Source: Rhodocyclaceae bacterium (GTDB lineage Bacteria; Pseudomonadota; Gammaproteobacteria; Burkholderiales; Rhodocyclaceae). Taken from it: DNA of 64,000 bases. Both the position numbers and the translations under genes were made by a program. The notes beneath the pieces were generated by a model. The model was given only the letters and a program-made list of their open reading frames with translations, was not told the origin of the DNA and made no database searches. Positions 25,704 to 34,349 of this stretch are shown here, one piece after another; position 1 is the stretch's first letter; the number at the start of each line of letters is the position of its first letter. Location of the stretch: assembly GCA_016702335.1 (NCBI GenBank), contig JADJEF010000018.1, forward strand, positions 372,001-436,000. The letters are read 5' to 3'.

Positions 25704-27037
25704 TCATGTCGAGGCATGCGCCGGGTTCCAGCCGGCTGTCCCGGAAACTTTGTGCAGCCCGTGGCGTTCGTAGAGGTCTCGACGGGGAAATCGGCATAAC
25801 GCCGCTTTCCTGTCTTTGACCTTGTGGCGCTTCATCAAGTGCGTTCGCAGCCGGTCTTCCGCATGCTGCCTGACTTTGCTCATCGCCTGACTTGAGTTTC
25901 GGTAGTGAAAGTAGTTCGCCCAGCCTCTGAGGCTGCGGTTCACATTCCCCACCACGTCGCCCAAGGGGATGGCGGTCAGGTTGCGCCCGTCAATTCCGTC
26001 AGCCTCGCCTTGATCTTCTTCAGCGATTTTTCGGCCGGCCGAACATTCGGGTACGGCTTTCCAGTTCTCGCCCCTCGACTCATCTGTAGCGTAAAACCCA
26101 GGAAGTTGAAGCTTGCTTGAGTGGCATCGACGACATGGGTCTTGGCTTCGTTGAGCGTCAGTCCCAGTCGTTCCAGTACGTGCTTGACCACCTTCAGCGG
26201 TTCCTCTACATCTTTCCGGCACAGGACAACAAAGTCGTCTGCGTAGCGCACCAAGTGCGCTTGCAGTTTTCCTTTCAAGTGCCGCCGTTGCCATATCCGG
26301 TCGAGAATATGCAGGTAGCAGTTGGCCAGCAACGGAGAGATGACACCACCTTGCGGTGTCCCCGTGCGATTGGCTTTGCCGCCGCCGACAGTTTTCTTGA
26401 CGCCCGCTCCGTCTTCACCGATCACCGGCGCTTTGAGCCACTGCTTGATGATGGCCAAGATGCCACCATCCACAATGCGCTCGGCCACCACGGCCATCAG
26501 TTTGTCGTGCGGGATGCTGTCGAAATATTTTGACAGGTCAGCGTCTATGACGTGGGTGTAGCCGGCCCAGAGTGTGTTGGCAATGTCATCCACGGCATCG
26601 TGGGCCGACCTCTTGGGCCGGAATCCGTACGAGTGCGCACAGAAGTCGGCTTCGAAGATCGGTTCGATGATGAGTTTGACGGCCATTTGCACGACCCGGT
26701 CACGGATTGTCGGTATGCCCAGCGGACGCAGGCTGCCATCCGCTTTGGGAATCATGACGCGCCGCACGGGTTGGGCTCGGTAGGTCTTGTCTTTCAGATC
26801 ACGGGCCAATTCCCGCAACAACGTGTCTATCCCGATTCCGCTTTCTATGGCCTCGAAATTCATCCCATCGACACCGGGACTGCCTCGGTTGGCCTTGACC
26901 AGTCGCCATGCGTGATGGAGGACATCGTCACGGCTGACCTTGTCATAGAGCGCGTAAAAGCGATAGGCCGGTTCTTGCTTGGCCTTGGCATACAGCTTCC
27001 TCTGTAGCGTCCTGATCGTTTCCGGGGTGGTTAGCAT
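25704..27037 (-). pseudogene. ltrA: group II intron reverse transcriptase/maturase, frameshifted
   Basis: The first frame (ATG 27037 down to 25976) gives 353 residues with reverse-transcriptase blocks: RGSPGVDGMNFEAIE, RPLGIPTIRDRVVQ, SYGFRPKRSAHDA, HVIDADLSKYFDSI, GTPQGGVISPLLAN and the catalytic RYADDFVVL. It stops at TELTGAT. A second frame (ending 25704) continues with RNLTAIPLGDVVGNVNRSLR and GWANYFHYRNSS, the maturase X domain. One missing base near 25987, in the GGGC of the Thr-Gly codons, explains the break. No HNH endonuclease domain follows. The intron probably cannot move unless a protein is supplied from another copy or the shift is a sequencing error. Confidence 0.9.
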
Positions 27038-27595
27038 GTCTGCAATCCCTCGATCCTCAGCTCTTCGGTTGCACGAACAAAGCAGGGTTCCTTCCCTCGG
27101 CGGGGGTTATGTTGTCCCGTCGCCTCAAGCAGTACTATGAACCCCTCCGACTCCCGCTGACAGCGGCTGCGCTTTCGTTTCCTTATACGCATCAGTTGGT
27201 GGCCTCCCCACCTCCGCCAACGGGTCTCCAGCACTGGGCAATAAATCTGCGAGAACATGCCGACCCTGCTACCCCGGGAGTCAATGCGCACTACTTCCGT
27301 TGTTCCAGCGCGCATCCAACGGCCTTCCCCTTCTGTCCACAGGGTCGGCGTCTCCACTTCGTTTACGAGGCTACTCATAGGTTCACTTGCGTTACGGCCT
27401 GCTCTCTTGCTGTTTGGAAACTCACGACCCCGTGTTACCACGACGCCGCTTCCTCATGCTACCGAGGCGTACGGACAACTCCCCGGACGGGACTTCAACC
27501 CGCTAGATTTACTGCTGTTACTGCGAACGGACAGACCACGGTTTTCTTTTTTTCGCGCGGGCGGGACGGTTGTAGGAAAAAACGGCGTTGATTCT

Positions 27596-27625
27596 TGGCA
27601 AGTCGGCGCTGGTGATACGGCGATT
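27596..27625 (-). repeat. dispersed 30-bp element, copy 8 (on the bpt stop codon)
   Basis: About 27 of 30 bases match. The AAT end of the element overlaps the TAA stop of the minus-strand bpt gene. Confidence 0.88.
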
Positions 27626-28364
27626 ACCGGCTTGCCAGCGAGGAAAACGCACTCCATTCGCCATCCCGGCGCACTTCAAGCGGCTGAAAGCGCTGCTTGT
27701 ATTCCATCTTGCGGCTGCGCTGAATCCAATAGCCCAGATAGAGGTGTGGCAGTTCCAGATGCCGGCACTGGGCAATCTGCCACAGCACGCCAAAGGTGCC
27801 GTAACTCGCTTGTTTATCGGCCGTGTCGTAGAAGGTATAGACCGACGAAAGCCCGTCGTCGAGCAGGTCAATGACGCTGACCATGACCAGGCGCTCACCA
27901 TCGCGGAATTCGATCAGACGGCTATCGACATGGGTTTGCAGCAGAAACTGTGCGTACTGATCGCGGCTGTCCTCGTCCATGCCACCGCCACTGTGGCGCG
28001 CCGCCTGGTAGGCATGGTAGAGCTGGTAGTGTTCTTCATTAAAACGCAGCGGGCGCTCGAAGGTATTCAGCGCTGCGTGTCGGCGCAGGGCGCGTGCCTG
28101 GCTGCGGGTGGCGCTGAAGTCGGTGACGCGCAGGCGTACCGGCAGGCAGGCCTGACAGTGATCGCAGTGCGGGCGGTAGGTGAATACGCCGCTGCGGCGA
28201 AAGCCTGCCTTGACCAACTGGCTGTAAGTATCGGTGTCAATCAGGTGGGCAGGGGTCGCAACCTGCGAACGCGCGGTTTCGCCCGCCAGATAGGAGCAGG
28301 GATAGGGGGCTGTGGCGTAGAAGTGCAGCAGCGGAAAGGGCGGCAGATCGCGCAGATGGGTCAT
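27624..28364 (-). CDS. bpt: aspartate/glutamate leucyltransferase
   Basis: Transfers leucine from Leu-tRNA to proteins with N-terminal Asp or Glu, marking them for ClpS/ClpAP (N-end rule). It has 246 residues, the usual length. It starts MTHLRDLPPFPLLHFYATAP, contains PCSYLAGE, the cysteine-rich GVFTYRPHCDHCQACLPVRL, SVIDLLDDGLSSVYTFYD and LPHLYLGYWI. The stop codon TAA overlaps a copy of the dispersed element, so the last residues may have changed. Its start overlaps aat by four bases. Confidence 0.94.
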   Translation of the reverse strand: MTHLRDLPPFPLLHFYATAPYPCSYLAGETARSQVATPAHLIDTDTYSQLVKAGFRRSGVFTYRPHCDHCQACLPVRLRVTDFSATRSQARALRRHAALNTFERPLRFNEEHYQLYHAYQAARHSGGGMDEDSRDQYAQFLLQTHVDSRLIEFRDGERLVMVSVIDLLDDGLSSVYTFYDTADKQASYGTFGVLWQIAQCRHLELPHLYLGYWIQRSRKMEYKQRFQPLEVRRDGEWSAFSSLASR

Positions 28365-29086
28365 GGGGCTTTCCGGGCAAGGCGAAAGCAGTCGGCAATC
28401 TCTGCGGCGCTCCAGGGGCCGGGCAGCGCAGAGAGGTCGCGCAGGCCATCGAGCCGATGAATGAAGTCGTCACGACGGATAGGTCGGGCGCCGAGCGAGG
28501 CGAGGTGCGAGGTTTCCATTTGGCAGTCAATTATGCCGAAATCGTGTCGTTGCAAGAATTCGCACAGGTGGGCGAGCGCAATTTTCGAGGCGTCACTGGC
28601 ATGGGAAAACATCGATTCGCCAAAAAAGGCACGCCCGATCGCCATGCCATACAGGCCGCCGATGAGTTTTCCGTTTTGCCAGGTCTCGACGCTGTGCGCA
28701 TGCCCCTGGCGATGCAGCGCAGTATAGGCGGCGATCATGCCGTCGCTGATCCAGGTGCCATTCTGGCCTTGGCGCGGGGTTTGTGCGCAGGCCTGCATCA
28801 CCGGCGCGAAGGCCGTGTCGAAACGTATTTCGTACTCGCCGTTGCGCAGGGTTTTGGCCAGCGAGCGGGTAATTTTCAGTTCACTGGGCAGCAACACCAT
28901 GCGGGGGTCGGGGCTCCACCACAAAATCGGGTCGCCCGGGGCATACCAGGGAAAGATGCCGCGCCGATAGGCGGCAAGCAACCGCTGCGGTGAAAGATCA
29001 CCGCCCGCAGCGAGCAATCCGTTGGGGTCGGTCAGCGCCTGGCTAAGGGGAGGAAACTCCGGGGCAGCATCCAGCCAGGGCAGCAC
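28361..29086 (-). CDS. aat: leucyl/phenylalanyl-tRNA--protein transferase
   Basis: Adds Leu or Phe to proteins with N-terminal Arg, Lys or Met, the other N-end-rule transferase. It has 241 residues. Motifs: FPPLSQALTDPNGLLAAGGD, RRGIFPWYAPGDPILWWSPD, GTWISDGMIAAYTALHRQGH, GGLYGMAIGRAFFGESMFS and IIDCQMETSHLASLGA. It is coupled to bpt by a four-base overlap; the aat-bpt pair is common in proteobacteria. Confidence 0.96.
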   Translation of the reverse strand: MLPWLDAAPEFPPLSQALTDPNGLLAAGGDLSPQRLLAAYRRGIFPWYAPGDPILWWSPDPRMVLLPSELKITRSLAKTLRNGEYEIRFDTAFAPVMQACAQTPRQGQNGTWISDGMIAAYTALHRQGHAHSVETWQNGKLIGGLYGMAIGRAFFGESMFSHASDASKIALAHLCEFLQRHDFGIIDCQMETSHLASLGARPIRRDDFIHRLDGLRDLSALPGPWSAAEIADCFRLARKAP

Positions 29087-29097
29087 GGGGAAAGAAT

Positions 29098-29622
29098 CTA
29101 CTGGTCCGGGGCGACCCGGCGCGCTCCGTTGTAGCGCTTTTTCCAGTAGCTTTCCTGCATGTCTTCAATGCGTACGCGACCGCCTTTGCGCGGTGAGTGC
29201 ACGAACTTGCCGTCACCCAAGTAGATGCCGACATGGGAAAACGCACGGCGCATGGTGTTGAAGAAGACCAGGTCGCCCGGTTGCAGGGCGTCCCTATCGA
29301 CGGTTTCACCTTCCCTGGCCATGGCGTTGGCGTTGTGCGGGAGGATCAAGCCGACGCTTTCCTGAAAGACGTGGCGCACGAAGCCTGAGCAGTCGAAACC
29401 AGCCGTGGGGGAACTGCCGCCACGCCTATAGGGAACCCCCAGCAGGCTGAGCGCCTCACCGAGTGTTTCATCCAGCGCGGAGGAGGCCCGATCGAACAAG
29501 GTGGCGTTTTCAGCAACCTCCGGTTCCGTGACTTCATCCGCGCGAGCGGTCCCGCCAAGACTGAAAAGTAGCGCGCAGACGCTGGTCAACGCCAGGCTGC
29601 GTAAGCGATTCAAATTTGTCAT
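29098..29622 (-). CDS. NlpC/P60 peptidoglycan hydrolase
   Basis: 174 residues with a signal peptide (about 1-28, SLALTSVCALLFSLGGTARA) and a C-terminal NlpC/P60 domain. The catalytic Cys is in GFDCSGFVRHVFQE and the His in FSHVGIYLGDGKFVHSPRKG. LGVPYRRGGSSPTAG is the family loop before the Cys. Such enzymes cut within peptidoglycan stem peptides in the periplasm. It ends 11 bases before the aat start on the same strand. Confidence 0.92.
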   Translation of the reverse strand: MTNLNRLRSLALTSVCALLFSLGGTARADEVTEPEVAENATLFDRASSALDETLGEALSLLGVPYRRGGSSPTAGFDCSGFVRHVFQESVGLILPHNANAMAREGETVDRDALQPGDLVFFNTMRRAFSHVGIYLGDGKFVHSPRKGGRVRIEDMQESYWKKRYNGARRVAPDQ

Positions 29623-29723
29623 TGGGCGCTAGTATAGCAAAAATGTTAAATCAATCATGGGGATGCCTGAGTTGTGCCGCACGCAAGGGGCTTGTAAGCA
29701 AACCCTTCCATAGTGGTTCGAGG

Positions 29724-29772
29724 AGTCCCTCAGGGATTTCCTTCGGTTATCGGCGCTGTTAACTCGGCGCTT
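29724..29772 (-). repeat. dispersed element, long form, copy 9
   Basis: Matches the long form at 22091-22143: AGTCCCTCAGGGATTTCCTT then ATCGGCGCTG. It contains a small palindrome TCCCTCAGGGA. It lies between the divergent NlpC/P60 and prpE genes, ending about 40 bases before the prpE start. Confidence 0.75.
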
Positions 29773-29811
29773 ACGGCAGAGGCACATCGAGACGAATCTG
29801 AGGAGATCGCA

Positions 29812-31701
29812 ATGGGTAAATACGCAGACTTTCATCGTCATTCCATCGAGCAGCGCGACCAATTCTGGAGCCAGGAAGCCAAGCTGATTGACTGGCAGAC
29901 ACCGCCGACCTCGGTTTGCGACTATTCCCGACCGCCGTTTGCCAAGTGGTTTTCGGGTGGCACGACCAATTTGTGCCACAACGCGATTGATCGGCATGCC
30001 GCTACCCGTCCCAGCGACCGTGCGCTGATCTATATCTCGACCGAAACCAATGAAGAGAAGGTCTATACCTTTGCCGAGCTGAAAATCGAGGTTATGCGCA
30101 TGGCGGCGATCATGCGCTCCCTTGGGGTCGTCAAGGGCGACCGCGTGCTTATCTACATGCCCATGATTGCCGAGGCGGCGTTTGCCATGCTCGCCTGTGC
30201 GCGCATCGGGGCGATCCATTCCGTGGTGTTCGGCGGCTTTGCCTCAGGCTCGCTGGCGACGCGTATCGATGACGCCAAGCCTAAATTGATTGTCTCGTCC
30301 GATGCCGGCATGCGCGGCGGCAAGGCCGTACCCTACAAGAATCTGCTGGATGAAGCCTGTCGGCTGGCTGAGTTTCCGCCGGCGCACGTACTGATGATCG
30401 ATCGCGGGCTCGACAAAGGCTGGCCGCGCGTTGCCGGGCGTGATGTCGATTACGCGGCGCTGCGTGCCGAGCATATGGAGGCGCAGGTCGAGTGCGAGTG
30501 GCTGGAATCGTCGGAGCCTTCCTACATTCTGTATACCTCGGGTACGACCGGCAAACCCAAGGGCGTGCAGCGTGATACCGGCGGCTGCGCCGTGGCGCTC
30601 GCGGCGTCCATGAAGCACATCTTTACCGGCGGGGCAGGCGAGACAATGTTCTCGACCTCCGATATCGGCTGGGTGGTTGGGCACAGCTACATCATCTATG
30701 GGCCGCTGATCGCCGGCATGGCCACCATCATGTATGAAGGCACGCCAATCCGGCCCGATGCCGGCATTTGGTGGCAGATTGTCGAGAAGTACAAGGTCAA
30801 TGTCATGTTTTCGGCGCCGACGGCGATTCGGGTGCTTAAAAAGCACGATGCGGCGTTCCTGCACAAATACGATCTCTCCTCACTCAAGCACCTGTTCCTG
30901 GCCGGCGAGCCGCTGGATCAGCCCACGCATGAGTGGATCATGGGCGAGCTGAAGCTGCCGGTGATCGACAACTATTGGCAAACCGAGACAGGCTGGCCCA
31001 TTCTGGCCACGGTGCGCGGCATCGAGGACACCAGGATCAAGTTCGGCACGCCGAGTTTTCCGGTCTATGGCTACGATCTGCGCATCTTTCGGGAAGACGG
31101 CACGGAATGTGCGGCCAACGAAAAGGGCATTGTCGGCATCGTGCCACCGCTGCCGCCTGGTTGTCTCTCAACCATCTGGGGCGACGATGAACGCTTCGTC
31201 AAGACCTACTTCAGCCTGTTCAAAGAGCCGATGGTGTATTCGTCATTTGACTGGGGCATCAAGGACGACGAGGGATACCACTTCATTCTCGGGCGCACCG
31301 ACGACGTGATCAATGTCGCCGGCCACCGCTTGGGCACGCGCGAAATCGAAGAGGCGATTCAGGCTCACTCGGCGATTGCCGAGGTGGCCGTGGTGGGCGT
31401 GGCCGATCAGTTGAAGGGACAAGAGCCGGTGGCGTTTGCCGTGGTCAAGGACGCCGGGCGCATAGCGACCGAAGAGGCTCGGGCGGCCCTTGAGGCCGAG
31501 GTGAAAAAGAAGGTGGATGAGCTGCTCGGTGCCATTGCCCGGCCCAAGCGCGTGCATTTCGTCACCGGCTTACCCAAGACGCGCTCCGGCAAGATGCTGC
31601 GCCGCTCGATTCAGGCGCTGGCTGAAGGTCGTGATCCGGGTGACCTGACCACGATTGATGATCCGAACACGCTCGAGCAGATCAAAGGTGCACTTTCCTG
31701 A
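29812..31701 (+). CDS. prpE: propionyl-CoA synthetase
   Basis: Activates propionate to propionyl-CoA through an acyl-adenylate. It has 629 residues, matching PrpE (about 628) rather than Acs (about 650). The ATG at 29812 follows GAGGAGA; the open frame upstream covers a long-form repeat and is not coding. Motifs: FGGFASGSLATRIDDAKPK, YTSGTTGKPKGV (AMP loop), DIGWVVGHSYIIYGPL, NYWQTETGWPI and the catalytic Lys in TRSGKMLRR. No other propionate genes are adjacent. Confidence 0.95.
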   Translation: MGKYADFHRHSIEQRDQFWSQEAKLIDWQTPPTSVCDYSRPPFAKWFSGGTTNLCHNAIDRHAATRPSDRALIYISTETNEEKVYTFAELKIEVMRMAAIMRSLGVVKGDRVLIYMPMIAEAAFAMLACARIGAIHSVVFGGFASGSLATRIDDAKPKLIVSSDAGMRGGKAVPYKNLLDEACRLAEFPPAHVLMIDRGLDKGWPRVAGRDVDYAALRAEHMEAQVECEWLESSEPSYILYTSGTTGKPKGVQRDTGGCAVALAASMKHIFTGGAGETMFSTSDIGWVVGHSYIIYGPLIAGMATIMYEGTPIRPDAGIWWQIVEKYKVNVMFSAPTAIRVLKKHDAAFLHKYDLSSLKHLFLAGEPLDQPTHEWIMGELKLPVIDNYWQTETGWPILATVRGIEDTRIKFGTPSFPVYGYDLRIFREDGTECAANEKGIVGIVPPLPPGCLSTIWGDDERFVKTYFSLFKEPMVYSSFDWGIKDDEGYHFILGRTDDVINVAGHRLGTREIEEAIQAHSAIAEVAVVGVADQLKGQEPVAFAVVKDAGRIATEEARAALEAEVKKKVDELLGAIARPKRVHFVTGLPKTRSGKMLRRSIQALAEGRDPGDLTTIDDPNTLEQIKGALS

Positions 31702-31818
31702 GTTTATATAAAACAATAGGTTGCACTCGTTAATTTAAGCTAAAGCTCACGAGATTCCTGCCGATAACGATGGAAGATACCAGCGCAGGCTGGTTCGTCA
31801 CAATCGGGAGGGGCTGTC

Positions 31819-32094
31819 GTGGTCGTTATCAACGGAGAGCGTATTACCGCTATTGTCATCCGCAACACGGGGGGCATGATCACCCTGGTACCGATGAAAG
31901 GCGGGCGTTTGTCGGCGAAGACGATTCCCTTTAACGATTTTCGGGCGGAATGGAATGAGGCCGGGTATTCCCTGAGTCAGGCCATGACCACCTTTCTTTC
32001 GCACATCATGAAGTGGGGTGCGTCCAGTGAAGTCAGCCAGGGCTTGTCGCGCCTTGCGGCGCGTGATCGTTTCGTGGTCAATAGCTTGTTTTAA
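31819..32094 (+). CDS. small protein of unknown function
   Basis: 91 residues from GTG 31819, with GGGAGGGG about 6 bases upstream. It begins MVVINGERITAIVIRNTGGM, with a beta-rich first half and a helical second half (LSQAMTTFLSHIMKWGA). No family recognised. The TAA stop overlaps the start of a dispersed-element copy. The 117 bases upstream (31702-31818) are AT-rich with no clear terminator. Confidence 0.65.
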   Translation: MVVINGERITAIVIRNTGGMITLVPMKGGRLSAKTIPFNDFRAEWNEAGYSLSQAMTTFLSHIMKWGASSEVSQGLSRLAARDRFVVNSLF

Positions 32095-32121
32095 CGCCGT
32101 CCTGCCAGCGCCGACTTGCGG
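32092..32121 (+). repeat. dispersed 30-bp element, copy 10 (on a stop codon)
   Basis: About 25 of 30 bases match and the conserved half is perfect. The stop codon of the gene at 31819-32094 lies at its edge. Confidence 0.87.
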
Positions 32122-32189
32122 AAACGCAAAGTGGCAGCTATCGGAGTAAGCTCACTCGGAATACGCGTCGTCAACAGGGGGAGAATCCA

Positions 32190-33029
32190 ATGGTCGCCAG
32201 CACCAAACCCAGAAGTAAGCCCAAAGCAAAGTCGGTCGCTAGCCCGGCGCGCCGCGCGCCGGCGAAGCCTGCCTCGGCCACACGCACGCCAGCGCGCCCG
32301 GCTTCCTCGTCGCCCAGTCGTTCCGGTTCCCGCATCGCTGGCAAATCGGGCAAGCCAGCATCACGGCAGCATCACAGTAGCGGCAGTGTGCTGCCCAGCG
32401 CTGCAACGCTTGCCTCGGCCGAGAGCCTGTTGTCGGGGTTGGCCAACTATGCACCGTCACGACTGACTTCGCAGGTCAAACAAATGGCCGAGCAGGTCAT
32501 GGACTGGGCCGGTACGGCGGCCGAAATGGCTGTCGGGGCAACCGCGCCGCTGGTCAAGGAACCCAAGCGCCGGGCAGCGCTCGAAAGGGCGGGTTTGGTC
32601 ATTCGAGATGCCCGTGAAACGGCGGGCTTGACAGCGCAAGATGTGTCCGCCGCACTCGATTTCAGTGATACGAATCTGCTCGATCTGGCGGAGTCGGGCC
32701 GTATTGCCTTGCCCTTCGAGGTGATCTTGCGGCTGGCATCGCTGCTGGCGCGCAATGATCCGATCGCTTTTGTAATGAACCTGACCCGCTTCTATAACCC
32801 GGGGTTATGGAAGCTGATGGAGCAGTTGGGAATCGGCAAACTGGCGTTGAATGTTGGGCGTGAGCGCGAGTTCATGAATATCTTTCGTTCCAACGACTCG
32901 GTACGGCAATTGAAGGATGACGAATTGAAAATCGTACTTAAATTTACCCAGTCAGCCTTTGATTCCGCAGTCGAGATGGCCATGCTGACCCATGCCAAAC
33001 GGGTTCCGGCAAAACCAAAAGCAGAGTAA
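32190..33029 (+). CDS. basic-tailed helix-turn-helix protein
   Basis: 279 residues. The first 65 or so are a disordered Lys/Arg/Pro/Ala/Ser tail like histone-like or PHA-granule DNA-binding tails. Residues about 130-205 resemble an XRE-type helix-turn-helix: LVIRDARETAGLTAQDVSAA, then NLLDLAESGRIALPFEVILR. The C-terminus is helical. It has GGGGAGA just upstream of the ATG. Given phasin-like genes nearby it could be a nucleoid- or granule-associated regulator; this is inference. Confidence 0.75.
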   Translation: MVASTKPRSKPKAKSVASPARRAPAKPASATRTPARPASSSPSRSGSRIAGKSGKPASRQHHSSGSVLPSAATLASAESLLSGLANYAPSRLTSQVKQMAEQVMDWAGTAAEMAVGATAPLVKEPKRRAALERAGLVIRDARETAGLTAQDVSAALDFSDTNLLDLAESGRIALPFEVILRLASLLARNDPIAFVMNLTRFYNPGLWKLMEQLGIGKLALNVGREREFMNIFRSNDSVRQLKDDELKIVLKFTQSAFDSAVEMAMLTHAKRVPAKPKAE

Positions 33030-33052
33030 GCCCTCGCGCTGGTGCCGTCACG

Positions 33053-33553
33053 CTACGCGAGCGGGCGCTCGCGCAGACTCATCAGCGCCGTCACGCACAT
33101 CGCCGTAAAAATCAAGAGTGACCACTCGGCAATTGAGAGGCTAAGAAACTTCCAGCCGGCTTCGCTGCAAAGCCCGGTGGCCTCAAACAAAAACGGTACT
33201 TGGGTGCCCGCCCAGTTCACCCATTGCTCCCACCACGGCATGTCAGCCGTGCAACTGACCCCGGTGGCGAAGCGCTGAATCCACGTCTGGTAGCCAGCGA
33301 TCGACGCTCCCAAAGCCGCGGTGGCCGCCATGATGATGCTGCCCAGGCGGCCAACGGGGGCCCGCGCCCAAGGGACAATGATCAAGGCTTGCAGCGCCAG
33401 CAGCAGGTAAACCATGCGTTGCAGGATGCATAGCGGGCACGCTGCCAAATTCATGGTGCGGGCGAGCACAGCGCCTGCAATCACCAAGACCACGCAGGCA
33501 ACTCCAATGCCTCCAAGCAGAAAGCGGCGCTCTGTTCTTGGGAGTAGGCTCAT
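33053..33553 (-). CDS. dsbB: disulfide bond formation protein DsbB
   Basis: Inner-membrane quinone reductase that reoxidises DsbA. It has 166 residues with four membrane helices. The first redox pair is CPLC in LAACPLCILQRM and the second is formed by the Cys residues of GVSCTADMPWWEQW and EATGLCSEAGW, all four in place. It lies 33 bases downstream of dsbA on the same strand, so the pair probably forms an operon. Confidence 0.95.
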   Translation of the reverse strand: MSLLPRTERRFLLGGIGVACVVLVIAGAVLARTMNLAACPLCILQRMVYLLLALQALIIVPWARAPVGRLGSIIMAATAALGASIAGYQTWIQRFATGVSCTADMPWWEQWVNWAGTQVPFLFEATGLCSEAGWKFLSLSIAEWSLLIFTAMCVTALMSLRERPLA

Positions 33554-33586
33554 CGGTAGGGCGAAATGCTTGCTGGCGGGGACGAG

Positions 33587-34222
33587 TTACTTCGTTTGCC
33601 GGGCTTTGGCAATCAGGGCGTCTGTGATGCGCAACAGGTCTTCATAGCCATTGGCCCCCGAGTTATTTACCAGGTAACGTCCCCCGACAACAATGGCGGG
33701 AACGCCGCCAATACGAGCCGCCGTGGCCTCTTGGTCGCCGCGGCGAATGCGGCTTTGCATACCGAAGCCGGCGAGCGCTTCAGATATTTTCTTGGTGTCG
33801 CCTCCCTTGCCGCCTGCCCAGGTGACGAAGGCCTGATCGTCACTGAAGGTCGCCCGTTCCTGGTGGAGCGCCTTGAATAGGGCGCTCTCAAGCTTGGCCA
33901 GATCGCCAGAGGATTCCATGCTGTAGTACATCGCCGCCAGTCGTGCCCAGGCCGGACGATTGAACGAGACGGGAACTTTACGTAAGCTGACATCCTTGGG
34001 CAATTTGTTCGCCCAGATATTCACGATCGGGTGAAAGTCGGCGCAGTGTGGGCAGCCGTAAGAGAAAAACTCGACGACTTCAATCTTGCCGGCGGGGGCT
34101 GACGAAGCCAGTGGCGGTTCTACCAGAGTGTAGTGCTTACCTAGTTCGACCTCTTGGGCAAGGCTGGGTAGCGTAAGCATTGCGAAGAAAACAGCGATAA
34201 AAAAATTGAGTCGGCGCATCAT
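33587..34222 (-). CDS. dsbA: thiol:disulfide interchange protein DsbA
   Basis: Periplasmic oxidase that inserts disulfides into exported proteins. It has 211 residues with a signal peptide (about 1-22, FFIAVFFAMLTLPSLAQ). The active site is FFSYGCPHCADFHP (CPHC), and the cis-Pro loop is IGGVPAIVVGGRYLVN. Its partner dsbB is immediately downstream. Divergent from the LysR gene. Confidence 0.95.
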   Translation of the reverse strand: MMRRLNFFIAVFFAMLTLPSLAQEVELGKHYTLVEPPLASSAPAGKIEVVEFFSYGCPHCADFHPIVNIWANKLPKDVSLRKVPVSFNRPAWARLAAMYYSMESSGDLAKLESALFKALHQERATFSDDQAFVTWAGGKGGDTKKISEALAGFGMQSRIRRGDQEATAARIGGVPAIVVGGRYLVNNSGANGYEDLLRITDALIAKARQTK

Positions 34223-34349
34223 GATGGGGCTCCAGAGAATTCAGTAACGTGGGCGGAATTGTAAGGTGCATGGTTGCGGCTGGGACTCCTAGAATGGCGC
34301 CAGAACAATTTCTTACATCCGGATCAATGTGAAGGAGCGCTGTGTGGGA

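Larger units (their letters stand above)
25616..27550 (-). mobile_element. group II intron (5' boundary unresolved)
   Basis: A retroelement of about 1.9 kb on the minus strand: roughly 500 bases of structured 5' RNA (27038 to about 27550), a reverse-transcriptase gene in domain IV, then domains V and VI. The 3' end CTCTACCCTAT at 25616 joins directly to an IS4 transposase reading frame. I could not find a clear GUGYG 5' end, so the element may be truncated there. The stretch 27038-27550 holds no gene; it should be intron domains I-III. Confidence 0.85.

Noticed and set aside
25704..27037. Treating the intron RT as two separate genes
   Set aside because: The two frames join at one site within conserved maturase sequence, so one missing base explains both.
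27109..27591. Plus-strand frames between the intron RT and bpt
   Set aside because: The region is best explained as the 5' RNA part of the group II intron; the frames have no recognisable domain.
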